DNA of 33,154 nt, taken from contig JAGRGG010000004.1 of the NCBI GenBank assembly GCA_020445645.1, forward strand, positions 1 to 33,154. Direction: 5' to 3'. The notes beneath the pieces are model-generated. The model searched no databases, had not been told where the DNA came from, and saw only the letters and a list, made by a program, of their open reading frames with translations. Every line of letters starts with the position of its first letter. Position 1 is the stretch's first letter. Positions 12,241-19,636 of the stretch are shown piece by piece. The DNA comes from Geminicoccaceae bacterium (GTDB lineage Bacteria; Pseudomonadota; Alphaproteobacteria; Geminicoccales; Geminicoccaceae). The position numbers were made by a program, and so were the translations under genes.

Positions 12241-13238
12241 CAGTAGACCAACTCGTCTTCCTTGCCGTCGCTGAGGACGATCTCGCCCGCGGCGGCCAGG
12301 TCTTTTGCCATCGTGACGATGAACTGCTGCGCCTCTTCCACGTCCTTCGCGCGCACGCTGCCGAGGGCTGCCATGTCCTCCTGGAGGATCTTCCCGGCGC
12401 GCTCGGACATGTTCTTGAAGAACAGGTCCCTGACCGCCTCGCTCGCCCCCTTGAGGGCGAGGCCGATGCGCTTGTTGCCGGCGTTGCGCAGGATGGTCTG
12501 GATGCCCGACGCGTCGAGCTTGGCGAGGTCCTCGAAGGTGAACATGAGGGCGCGGATCCGGTCGGCGGTCTCCTTGTTCTGGCCCTCCAGGGAAGCGAAG
12601 AACCGGCCTTCGGTGCCGCGGTCGAAGTGGTTGAAGATCTCGGCCATGACCTCGTGGTTGTCGCGGCGGCTCGTGCGGGCGAGGTTCGACATGAACTCGG
12701 CCCGAAGCGTGCGTTCGACGTCGTCGAGGATGTCCTTTTGCACGATCTCCATGCGCAACATGCGCATGACGGCCTCGACGGCGAACGCCTCGGGCAGGCA
12801 GGCGAGGACCTTGGCCGCGTGCGCCGGCTCGATGCGCGACAGGACGACGGCGACCGTCTGCGGGTACTCGTTCTTCAGGTAGGAGGCGAGGACGGCCTCG
12901 TTGACGTTGCCGAGCTTGTCCCAGACCGTGCGCCCGGCGGGTCCCCGGATCTCCTCCATGATCTGGTTGACGCGCTCGGGGTCGAGGAAGCGCTCGAGCA
13001 GACGCTCGGTCGTGTCGAAGCCGCCGACGAGGCCGGACGAGCCGCTGAGCCTGTCGCGGAACTCGCCCATCACCGCCTCGACGGCCGCGTGGTCGATCCG
13101 GCCGAGGACGGCCATCGTCCGGGAGACCTCCTTGACCTCGTCGAGGTCGAGCTGGGAGAAGAGCCCGGACACTTCCTCGCCCCCGAGCGCGATCATGAGG
13201 ATCGCCGCCTTCTCGGCACCCGTCCTTGCCATCGTCAT
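12240..13238 (-). CDS. fliG: Flagellar motor switch protein FliG
   Basis: FliG is the torque-bearing rotor protein. It binds the FliF MS-ring by its N-terminal domain, FliM in the middle, and the MotA stator by its C-terminal domain. The 332-residue length is typical. The middle domain shows [12 protein letters not shown], an EHPQT-type FliM-contact motif with Tyr for His. The C-terminal domain shows [11 protein letters not shown] followed by charged torque-helix residues. Start at 13238 has a GGAAAGGA ribosome site; an ATG two codons later (13232) is an alternative. The gene follows fliF by 15 bases. Confidence 0.97.
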   Translation of the reverse strand: MTMARTGAEKAAILMIALGGEEVSGLFSQLDLDEVKEVSRTMAVLGRIDHAAVEAVMGEFRDRLSGSSGLVGGFDTTERLLERFLDPERVNQIMEEIRGPAGRTVWDKLGNVNEAVLASYLKNEYPQTVAVVLSRIEPAHAAKVLACLPEAFAVEAVMRMLRMEIVQKDILDDVERTLRAEFMSNLARTSRRDNHEVMAEIFNHFDRGTEGRFFASLEGQNKETADRIRALMFTFEDLAKLDASGIQTILRNAGNKRIGLALKGASEAVRDLFFKNMSERAGKILQEDMAALGSVRAKDVEEAQQFIVTMAKDLAAAGEIVLSDGKEDELVY

Positions 13239-13253
13239 CGTTACGTTCCTTTC

Positions 13254-15044
13254 CTAGCCTTCCAAGAGCCAGCCGCGGATGACCCCGACCGCGTCCTCGG
13301 GCCGGGACTGGATCAGCCCCGTGACGTCCTGGACGAGCGCCGCGTGGACCCTGCCCTCGATGTTCTGGAGCACCATGCCTTCGGGCTGCTCTCCGGCCGC
13401 CCCGGGCGCATCGCCTGCCGCAAGGGCGGCGGGCGGGGCGTCGCCGGCAAGGGTGCTTAGCTCGGAACCGGTCGTGGCGACGGTTTCCAGGGACGCCTTT
13501 TCCTGCTCGGGCAGGAGGCGGCGCAACAAGGGCCGCACGCCGAAGAGCAAAGTGAGGATCGAGACGACGAGGAGGACGGCGGGCTCGACGAGGCCGAGCA
13601 GGTCGGCGCGGCTGAAGTCGAGAAGGGTTTCTTCGGGTGCCGCCTCGGGCTCGACGGCGATGAACTGGCGGCTGAGGATGGAAACTGTGTCGCCGCGCTC
13701 CTCGTCGAGGCCGAGCGCCGTCCGCACCAGGGTCTCGAGCTGCGCCAGCTCCTGGGCGTCGCGCGGCTGGAAGGCGAGCGTTCCGTCGGTGGCCGGGGCG
13801 TAGACGCCGTCGACCTGCACGGCGACCGACAGCCGCTCGATGCGCCCGCCGCGCTTGAGCTGGTTCTTGACGGTGCGCGAGACCTCGTAGTTGACGGTTT
13901 CCTCGGTGCGGTTGGTCTGCTCCTGGCTCGCGTCCCCGCCGCCCGCCTGCTGGTTGCGCTCGGCGGGCAGGTTGTTGGCGACGCTCACCCCTTCCTTCGC
14001 CGCCTTCTCGCTCGCATCGCGCTGCTCCTCGACCGTCTGGGTGCTGCGGACGACCTGCCCCTCGGGATCGTAGGTCTCCTGGGTGGTCGTCACCTCGTCG
14101 AAGTCGACGAGGGCCGTGACCTGGGCGTCGACCCGGCCCCGGCCGATCGTCCGTTCCAACAGCGTCACGACCTTGCGCTTCAGCCGTTCCTCCAGGCTCA
14201 CCTTGTAGTCGTCGGCCTCGTCCATGAGCAGGCCGTCGGCCGCGTCCTGGCCGCCCCGCGCCAGGAGGTCGCCGGCGTCGTCGAGGATGGTGACGCCCTT
14301 GGCGTCGAGGCCCGGCACCGACGAGGCGACCAGGTGCTGGATCGCCCCGATCTCCCGCCGGTCTAGCCCGCCCGCCACGCGCAGGCTCAAGAATACCGAA
14401 GCGCTCGGCTTCGTCTTCTCGCGCTGGAAGAGCTCGCGCTTCGGCTGGACGAGGTGGACCCGCGCCGAGCGCACCTGACGCATGCTGCCGATCGTCCGCG
14501 CCAGCTCGCCCTCGAGCGCGCGCTTGAGGTTGACGTTCGAGAGGAACTCGGTGGTGCCGAAAGGGTCGGCGTTGTCGAAGATCTCGTAGCCGACGGTCCC
14601 GCCGCCCGGCAGGCCCTCCTCGGCGAGGCTCATGCGCAGGCGCAGGGCTTCCTCGGACGGCACGAAGACCGAATCCCCGGCGCCCCCGAGCCTGTAGGGC
14701 ACACCGAGCGCCTCGAGCCGCCGGACGATCTCCTGGCTGGCACCCAGATCGAGGTCGGCGTAGAGCAGGGTGTAGCGGGTTTCGAGCGCCCGCCCGATGA
14801 GGAAGGCGAAGAAGGCGGCGAACGCCAGGGCGACGAGCCCGAGCGCCACGATCCGCCGCCCGCCAAGGGCCTGGATCTGGACCAAGGGCCGCGCCACCAC
14901 CGCCGGCAGGTTGCCCGCCATCGGCCCGAGCGGCCGTCCACCGGCCGGCACGAGGTTTCCGCCGGCCGTAGGCCCGCCCGCTTCGGGCCTTGCCAAACCT
15001 GCTTCGATCTCTTGGGCCATCGCCAAAGCTGTCTCTCTCGGCAT
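13254..15044 (-). CDS. fliF: Flagellar MS-ring protein FliF
   Basis: FliF builds the MS ring in the cytoplasmic membrane, the first flagellar structure assembled and the seat of the export gate. The 596-residue product has a cytoplasmic N-terminus, a membrane segment at about 65-84, and YscJ/FliF ring-building domains with the signature ARVHLVQPKRELF and ASVFL. A variable Gln/Asn-rich periplasmic stretch follows, then a second membrane segment at about 482-503. The 90-residue C-terminal tail includes the FliG-binding end. The ATG at 15044 lacks a strong ribosome site; an ATG at 15020 with GAGAGA upstream is possible. It heads fliF-fliG-fliH-fliN-flbD and is preceded by a near-consensus CtrA box. 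Confidence 0.97.
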   Translation of the reverse strand: MPRETALAMAQEIEAGLARPEAGGPTAGGNLVPAGGRPLGPMAGNLPAVVARPLVQIQALGGRRIVALGLVALAFAAFFAFLIGRALETRYTLLYADLDLGASQEIVRRLEALGVPYRLGGAGDSVFVPSEEALRLRMSLAEEGLPGGGTVGYEIFDNADPFGTTEFLSNVNLKRALEGELARTIGSMRQVRSARVHLVQPKRELFQREKTKPSASVFLSLRVAGGLDRREIGAIQHLVASSVPGLDAKGVTILDDAGDLLARGGQDAADGLLMDEADDYKVSLEERLKRKVVTLLERTIGRGRVDAQVTALVDFDEVTTTQETYDPEGQVVRSTQTVEEQRDASEKAAKEGVSVANNLPAERNQQAGGGDASQEQTNRTEETVNYEVSRTVKNQLKRGGRIERLSVAVQVDGVYAPATDGTLAFQPRDAQELAQLETLVRTALGLDEERGDTVSILSRQFIAVEPEAAPEETLLDFSRADLLGLVEPAVLLVVSILTLLFGVRPLLRRLLPEQEKASLETVATTGSELSTLAGDAPPAALAAGDAPGAAGEQPEGMVLQNIEGRVHAALVQDVTGLIQSRPEDAVGVIRGWLLEG

Positions 15045-15079
15045 GTCGCTTCTGCCGGAGAGGCTTAGGCCCAGTCTGG

Positions 15080-15094
15080 TAAAGATGCGGTTAA
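15080..15094 (-). promoter_or_regulatory. Near-consensus CtrA box upstream of fliF
   Basis: On the minus strand this reads TTAA-N7-TTTA followed by CC, one mismatch from the CtrA consensus. It is centred about 43 bases before the fliF ATG, and the fliF promoter of Caulobacter is also CtrA-dependent. That parallel supports the call; no binding data exist here. Confidence 0.6.
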
Positions 15095-15140
15095 TGCGCC
15101 GCTGCCGGACGTTTGGCCGGGCGGTTCGTCTTCGGCCTCG

Positions 15141-15161
15141 GCGCCGCCCGTCGGGCGGCGC
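15141..15161 (-). terminator. GC-rich hairpin between sciP and fliF
   Basis: Bases 15141-15149 pair perfectly with 15153-15161 (9 bp, 3-base loop) about 50 bases past the sciP stop. No T-tract follows on either strand. It may end or attenuate sciP transcripts before the fliF promoter, but the structure alone does not prove it. Confidence 0.4.
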
Positions 15162-15209
15162 GGACGGACCCGTCGGGGTGCGCCCGCCGGCGGTGAGCCT
15201 TTGGAATTC

Positions 15210-15482
15210 CTAGCGGAACTCCTGCAGCCGCGTCACCCGCAGCCCGCCCATGCCGTGCCGGTCGATGGCCTTTTCCCAGGAGCCGAATTCCTCGGCCGAG
15301 ATGTTGTAGCGCGTGCAGGCCTCCTCGAAGGTCATGAGCCCGGCCCGCACCGCCGTGACGACTTCCGCCTTGCGCCGCGCCACCCAGCGCCGCGTGTCGG
15401 GCGGCGGCAGGGTGTCGAGGCTGAGCATGGTGCCGTCCGGTCCGACGACCATCCGGGGACGTTCCGCTAGGGTTTCCGACAT
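15210..15482 (-). CDS. sciP: SciP-family CtrA inhibitor (DUF1153)
   Basis: SciP is a small helix-turn-helix protein that, in Caulobacter, binds CtrA and blocks transcription activation from CtrA-bound promoters without preventing DNA binding. The 90-residue product has the family core: PPPDTRRWVARRKAEVV, then an Ala-rich helix, then TFEEACTRYNISAEEF, WEKAIDRHG, and a C-terminal LRVTRLQEFR. A GGAGA ribosome site precedes the ATG. It stands alone between flgE (upstream) and fliF (downstream), with promoter-like AT-rich DNA before it containing a TTAA-N7-CTAA site. Its location among CtrA-boxed flagellar genes fits its role. Confidence 0.93.
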   Translation of the reverse strand: MSETLAERPRMVVGPDGTMLSLDTLPPPDTRRWVARRKAEVVTAVRAGLMTFEEACTRYNISAEEFGSWEKAIDRHGMGGLRVTRLQEFR

Positions 15483-15625
15483 GGGGCATCTCCGCCGATT
15501 TGCCGTTTCGCTTTCCGGCTCTTCTTCAATGTTGCTTGTTCTAACTTATAGGTCTTTAATGACAGCCTAATCATCATGGTAAATGCCACTCAAATTCGAT
15601 CGAGACGTGAAGAACATTTCCAGGC
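15483..15625 (-). promoter_or_regulatory. AT-rich promoter region of sciP with near-CtrA site
   Basis: This 143-base gap is far more AT-rich than its surroundings. Bases 15556-15570 read TTAA-N7-CTAA, one mismatch from the CtrA box. sciP is itself CtrA-activated in Caulobacter, so a feed-forward inhibitory loop is plausible. Exact -35 and -10 elements could not be fixed by eye. The upstream neighbour flgE ends at 15626, and no terminator hairpin is obvious after it. Confidence 0.5.
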
Positions 15626-16921
15626 TCAGCGGGTTATCTGCATGAGCTCGCCGAGCATGTCGTTGGCGGTCGTGATGATCTTTGCGTTGGCCGAGTAGGC
15701 GCGCTGGGTAACGATCATCTTCGTGAACTCCTCGGCGATGTCGACGTTGGCGCCTTCGAGCGAGGAGGGGATGAGCGAGCCCGCACCGCCCGTGCCGGCG
15801 AAGCGCAGGTTCTCCTCGCCGGACGCGGTGGTCTTGGCGAAGACGTTGCCCGAGCGCGAGTCGAGGGCGGAGGGGTTGGCGAAGGTGGCGATCGCGAGTT
15901 TGTAGAGGTTGCGCGTCTCGCCGTTCGTGAAGCTCGCCGAGAAGTAGCCCTCCTCGTCGATGCTGACGCCCGTGAGCGTGCCGGCCTCGACGCCGTTCTG
16001 CTTGACGAAGGCGACGTTGCTGGGGCTCGCGAACTGCGTCACCCCGTCGGTGTCGCCGACCGTGCCGAGCTTGAGGTCGATCGTGCTGGGCGAGGCGCCG
16101 AGCGCGGCGTCCCAGGTCACGGCCATCGGCATGGGGGCCAGGGTGCTGCCGGCGAACGCGCCCGTGCCGTCGAAGGTGAGATCGCCCGACGCGATGAGCC
16201 CGCCCGGGTGCGCGACCGCATCGACGGAAGCCGGATCGGCGTAGGCCTCGGTCGCCCAGGTGTTGGCGCCCGTCTTCAGGAAGCCGACGGTGAGGTCCTG
16301 GGCACGACCGAGGCTGTCGTAGACCTGCATGTTGCGGGTGAAGTGCGGGGGCACGGCCCCGGCCGCCATGTCGCCGGCCGCGTAGGCGCCCGCGTAGGCC
16401 ACGGCGTCGGCGTCCAGGTTGGCGCTGAGCTCGATCTCGGTCGTCGCCCGGGCGACGCCGTTGAGGGGGCCGGTGGCGACCGTCGTGAGCTGGTTGAGGT
16501 CGGCGATCTCGCCGTTCTCGTCGAGCTTCCAGCCGCGGAGGTAGAAGCCGCTGGGCGTGCGGAGGTTGCCGAGCACGTCCGGCTGGAACGCGCCGTCGCG
16601 GGTGTAGACCTGCTCGCCCGAGCCGTCCGCCTTCGCGTTGACGGCGAAGAACCCGTTGCCGGAAATGGCGACGTGGGTCGGCGAGCCGCTGCCCTGGACG
16701 AGGCCCTGCTTTTCGACCGAGCGCGCGGTGATCGCCCGCACCCCGCCCGGCGCGTAGGGGGCCTTGGTCGAGCTTTGCGTCACGAGGTCGGAGAACTGGG
16801 CGGCGGCACCCTTGTAGCCCGTCGTGTTCACGTTGGCGACGTTGTCGGAGATCATGCTCATCGCGCGGCTCTGGGCGCCGAGGCCCGAAACGCCGGAGAA
16901 CATCGAACCAAAAAGGCTCAT
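15626..16921 (-). CDS. flgE: Flagellar hook protein FlgE
   Basis: FlgE polymerises into the flagellar hook after export by the type III apparatus. The 431-residue product starts MSLFGSMFSGVSGLGAQSRA and carries the rod/hook N-terminal motif SDNVANVNTTGYKG. The middle section is less conserved. The C-terminal rod/hook helix includes GANVDIAEEFTKMIVTQRAYSAN, split here as ANVDIAEEF and QRAYSANAK. There is no cleavable signal peptide, as expected for this export route. A GAAGGAG ribosome site lies upstream of the ATG. It is the third gene of fliK-flgD-flgE, following flgD by 41 bases. Confidence 0.95.
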   Translation of the reverse strand: MSLFGSMFSGVSGLGAQSRAMSMISDNVANVNTTGYKGAAAQFSDLVTQSSTKAPYAPGGVRAITARSVEKQGLVQGSGSPTHVAISGNGFFAVNAKADGSGEQVYTRDGAFQPDVLGNLRTPSGFYLRGWKLDENGEIADLNQLTTVATGPLNGVARATTEIELSANLDADAVAYAGAYAAGDMAAGAVPPHFTRNMQVYDSLGRAQDLTVGFLKTGANTWATEAYADPASVDAVAHPGGLIASGDLTFDGTGAFAGSTLAPMPMAVTWDAALGASPSTIDLKLGTVGDTDGVTQFASPSNVAFVKQNGVEAGTLTGVSIDEEGYFSASFTNGETRNLYKLAIATFANPSALDSRSGNVFAKTTASGEENLRFAGTGGAGSLIPSSLEGANVDIAEEFTKMIVTQRAYSANAKIITTANDMLGELMQITR

Positions 16922-16962
16922 CGGCCCTTAACTCCTTCGTTGATCTTGTCGTTGGTTGACGA

Positions 16963-17640
16963 TCAGGCGGCGGACGCCGGCGCCCGCCTGATGCCGTGGA
17001 CGACGTCCATCGGGCGGGGCACGCCGCCGACGACGAGGAAAACAGCCCCGCCTTCCTGCTCGATCGCTTCGACGAGGCCGTTCACCTCGGTCTTGGCGGC
17101 AAGGGGGACGCCCCCGGCGTCGAGGGCGGAGACGCGCAGGCGGTAGGCGCCGGGGGGCAGGCGGTTGCCGGCGGCGTCGCGCCCGTCCCAGGCAAGCGTG
17201 TGCCGCCCGGCGTCGGCGGGGCCTTCGAGGAGGCGCACCGTCCGGCCGGCTTCATCGAGGATCTCGACGCCGAGCGAATTCGCCGCCTCGGGAAGCTCGT
17301 AGCCCAAGGGCACGTCCCCTTCGGCGCCCAGGCTGAAGCCGTCGCCCTCGATGCGGACCTCGGCGCCCAGGTAGCCGAGCGCCGCCGTGGCTTGGCTCGT
17401 CTCGATGACCCCGATCAGCTTGCCGAGTTGGTCGTTGGTGCGGATCGCCTGCTCGACGGTCGAGAATTGCACGAGCTGGGAGGTGAACTTGTCCGAGTCC
17501 ATCGGGCTTAAGGGGTCCTGCTGCTGCAACTGCGTCGTCAGGAGCTTCAGGAAGCCCTCGAAGTCGCCGGCCAAGCCCTTCGCCGCCGCCGAAGTCTTGT
17601 CCGGCGCGGTCGTGGCGGCGTTCGTCACGGTGAGCGGCAT
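16963..17640 (-). CDS. flgD: Hook capping protein FlgD
   Basis: FlgD is the temporary scaffold cap on which FlgE subunits assemble; it leaves when the hook is complete. The 225-residue product has the conserved N-terminal motif FLKLLTTQLQQQDPLSPMDS, with QLVQFSTVEQ after it. An Ig/tudor-like C-terminal half contains WDGRDAAGNRLPPGAYRL, typical of FlgD. The ATG at 17640 is preceded by an AGGAA ribosome site. It lies 14 bases after fliK. Operon order fliK-flgD-flgE pairs the length-control protein, the cap and the hook subunit. Confidence 0.95.
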   Translation of the reverse strand: MPLTVTNAATTAPDKTSAAAKGLAGDFEGFLKLLTTQLQQQDPLSPMDSDKFTSQLVQFSTVEQAIRTNDQLGKLIGVIETSQATAALGYLGAEVRIEGDGFSLGAEGDVPLGYELPEAANSLGVEILDEAGRTVRLLEGPADAGRHTLAWDGRDAAGNRLPPGAYRLRVSALDAGGVPLAAKTEVNGLVEAIEQEGGAVFLVVGGVPRPMDVVHGIRRAPASAA

Positions 17641-17654
17641 GAGGGTCGTTCCTA

Positions 17655-18941
17655 TCAGGCTTGGATGTCGTAGAGGCGGTCGAGCAGGACGCGGCGGGCA
17701 GCGCCCGGTAGGGCGGCGGGCTCGTCCGCGACGCCGTTCACGGGACGCCGTCCGCCCCGGAAGCGCCCCTCGCCGCCCGCGTGGCGGTCGCCCTGCTGGC
17801 GCAGGTTCATCTCGATCCCGCCGCCGAGCTGGAGGCCCTGCGCCGCGAGAACGCGCTCGATCTGGCGGGTATCGCGCTGGAGGAGCTCCAGGGTCTCCGG
17901 CCGCTCGGCGGCGATGACGACGTGGGCGCGCTGGTCGCGGCCCACCTCGACGGTGACGTCGACCCCGCCGAGTTCCTCGGGGTGCAGGCGGACCTCAAGG
18001 CGATCGATCCCCTCGCGGACGGCGTGGACGATCTCGACCGGCAGGTCGACGAGCGGTATCGGGTGCGCCGGGCGGGCGACGGATGCCATCGCCTCGGCCC
18101 TGTGCGCGTGGTCGGCGGCGACGGTGGTGCCGAGGGTCGTGGCGAAGAGGGGGCGAAGCGCCTCGGCGCCGGCGCGGTCCGGCGCCGGCAAGCCCTCGCC
18201 GGCGTCGCCCCGGTCCTTGCCGGGTGCCTGTTCGGCGATGGTGGTCGAGGGCGTGGCGGTCGTCCCGGCGGCAAGGGGCGCTGGGGCGGCATCGGCTTCG
18301 GCACCCGCCGGAGCGGATGGCGGAGGCTGGACGAGGCCCTCTATCCCCTGTCCGGCACCGGCGTCTCCGGCCGGCAGGGCCAAGGGCGACGCGGCGCCAT
18401 CGACGGGGCGGGAGGGAGCGGCGGGACCGGCCGTTGCCTGCGCTTGGCCCACGGCCCCTCCGGTCGCCGGGAGCGGGGCCGCCTGGAAGACCAGCCAGAA
18501 CGCCATGAGTTGCTGATCGGCGGTGGGCTCGGACACGGCGTCCCCGGCGGGCGGGTCGAGATCCTCCAGCACCACGGGCGGGGCCGCGTCGGCGGGCTGT
18601 TCCGGTTGCGCCGGCCGCATCGGTCGGACTTGGAGGAACTCGGTGAGGAAGGCCGCGAGGCGAGACTGATTCGGGGTCCCTGGCGGATTCGCCGCCGTGG
18701 GCAGGTCGAGGGCGGGCGTCGCGTCTGGCGCTTCGGGCGGCACGACCCCGTCGCCCGTCGCCTTCGACAGGGCGTCACCAGCGGGCGTGGCGAGGACGCC
18801 CGTTGCGGCTGGCGCCGGCGGCAAAAGCGAGGCCAGCAGGGCAGCGAACAGGTCCGGGAACGCGGCCTCGCCCGTCGCAGCGTTCGGGAACGCGGCGGCG
18901 AGGGGACCGGGACGAGGGGGGGCGGAGGTTTGGTCGATCAT
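17655..18941 (-). CDS. fliK: Flagellar hook-length control protein FliK
   Basis: FliK measures hook length and switches export specificity from hook to filament proteins. The 428-residue product has a long low-complexity Pro/Ala-rich N-terminal part (about 1-290) and a C-terminal Flg_hook domain with RLEVRLHPEELGGVDVTVEV and a following AAERPETLELLQ segment. This layout is typical. The ATG at 18941 is chosen; a TTG at 18983 would make the coding sequence run through the sigma-54 promoter and is rejected. No ribosome site is visible, and the predicted transcript starts only about 4-5 bases before the ATG, so translation may be nearly leaderless or begin further in. Confidence 0.85.
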   Translation of the reverse strand: MIDQTSAPPRPGPLAAAFPNAATGEAAFPDLFAALLASLLPPAPAATGVLATPAGDALSKATGDGVVPPEAPDATPALDLPTAANPPGTPNQSRLAAFLTEFLQVRPMRPAQPEQPADAAPPVVLEDLDPPAGDAVSEPTADQQLMAFWLVFQAAPLPATGGAVGQAQATAGPAAPSRPVDGAASPLALPAGDAGAGQGIEGLVQPPPSAPAGAEADAAPAPLAAGTTATPSTTIAEQAPGKDRGDAGEGLPAPDRAGAEALRPLFATTLGTTVAADHAHRAEAMASVARPAHPIPLVDLPVEIVHAVREGIDRLEVRLHPEELGGVDVTVEVGRDQRAHVVIAAERPETLELLQRDTRQIERVLAAQGLQLGGGIEMNLRQQGDRHAGGEGRFRGGRRPVNGVADEPAALPGAARRVLLDRLYDIQA

Positions 18942-18955
18942 GGCAAGGACCGAGG

Positions 18956-18971
18956 AGCAAGGCCCGTGCCA
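18956..18971 (-). promoter_or_regulatory. Sigma-54 (-24/-12) promoter of fliK-flgD-flgE
   Basis: The minus strand reads TGGCACG-N4-TTGCT, a full match to the RpoN consensus TGGCACG-N4-TTGCW. Counting from the GC of the -12 element, transcription should start near 18945. The operon downstream encodes hook proteins, the class driven by sigma-54 and FlbD in Caulobacter, and flbD is in this window. Confidence 0.88.
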
Positions 18972-19003
18972 GATAGGAAACAAGCGGCTTTCGGTGCGTC
19001 GCG

Positions 19004-19062
19004 GCCGGGGAAAGGCAGGGTTCCCCGGCAGGACTTGCCGGGTGGGCAGGGCGTTTCCTGCC
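19004..19062 (-). promoter_or_regulatory. Overlapping inverted repeats: candidate FlbD sites or dksA terminator
   Basis: Three inverted repeats crowd this gap. Bases 19004-19012 pair with 19021-19029 (9 bp), 19024-19030 (CCCGGCA) with 19036-19042 (TGCCGGG), and 19045-19050 (GGCAGG) with 19057-19062 (CCTGCC). The first two share bases and so are mutually exclusive as hairpins. They lie about 60-115 bases upstream of the fliK transcription start, the usual range for a sigma-54 activator. They also follow the dksA stop at 19078, so termination of dksA is the alternative; no T-tract is seen. Confidence 0.5.
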
Positions 19063-19077
19063 GCGCTGGGGGAGGGC

Positions 19078-19494
19078 TTATTCCTCCCGGTAGACCTGCT
19101 CGCGCCGCTCGTGGCGTTCCTGGGCCTCGATGCTCAAGGTGGCGATCGGGCGGGCGTCGAGTCGGCGCAGGCCGATCGGCTCCTGGGTGTCCTCGCAGTA
19201 GCCGTAGGTGCCGTCCTCGATGCGCTGGAGGGCCGCCTGGATCTTGTTGAGCAGCTTGCGCTCGCGGTCGCGGGTGCGCAGCTCGAAATTGCGCTGCGCC
19301 TCGGCGGAGGCCCAGTCGCTCACGTCGGCGAGGCGCTTGTCCTCCTCCTGGAGCTGGCGGAGCGTCATGCCGGAGCCGCGCAGGATCTCGTCGCGCCAGT
19401 GCAGGAGTTTGCGGCGGAAGTAGGCCGTCTGGCGCGGGTTCATATAGGGCTCGTCCTCGCTCGGCCGGTAGGTCTCGTCGACGACTTCGTCCAT
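19078..19494 (-). CDS. dksA: RNA polymerase-binding transcription factor DksA
   Basis: DksA enters the RNA polymerase secondary channel and, with ppGpp, adjusts transcription during the stringent response. The 138-residue product has the N-terminal coiled coil, with tip acidic residues Asp57 and Asp60 in the motif DVSDWASAEA, and a C-terminal globular part ending in AQERHERREQVYREE. Of the four zinc-ligand cysteines of E. coli DksA only the first is kept (Cys100); the others are Thr103, Ser121 and Ala124, as in many alphaproteobacteria. The ATG at 19494 has a strong GGGGGAG ribosome site and is preferred to an upstream start at 19557. Confidence 0.94.
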   Translation of the reverse strand: MDEVVDETYRPSEDEPYMNPRQTAYFRRKLLHWRDEILRGSGMTLRQLQEEDKRLADVSDWASAEAQRNFELRTRDRERKLLNKIQAALQRIEDGTYGYCEDTQEPIGLRRLDARPIATLSIEAQERHERREQVYREE

Positions 19495-19572
19495 GCGGCT
19501 CCCCCTTTCCTTAAGCGACGGCGAGCCTCGATTAGCCAATGGCCGGTTCGCCCGCAAGCTTTAGATCGGGGA

Positions 19573-19602
19573 TTCGTAGGCTTAAGAGCTTGAAAAGCGC
19601 AA
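19573..19602 (-). promoter_or_regulatory. Possible housekeeping promoter of dksA
   Basis: On the minus strand TTGCGC (19602-19597) is followed after 18 bases by TACGAA (19578-19573), a fair match to a -35/-10 pair. It sits in the AT-richer gap between the moeB-like gene and dksA, about 80 bases before the dksA ATG. The match is modest. Confidence 0.3.
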
Positions 19603-19636
19603 CGTTTCTCGGAAGCGATCGCGCACCATCGGTTTT

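Noticed and set aside
18942-18983. TTG start for fliK at 18983
   Set aside because: It would place the sigma-54 promoter inside the coding sequence, upstream of its own transcript start.
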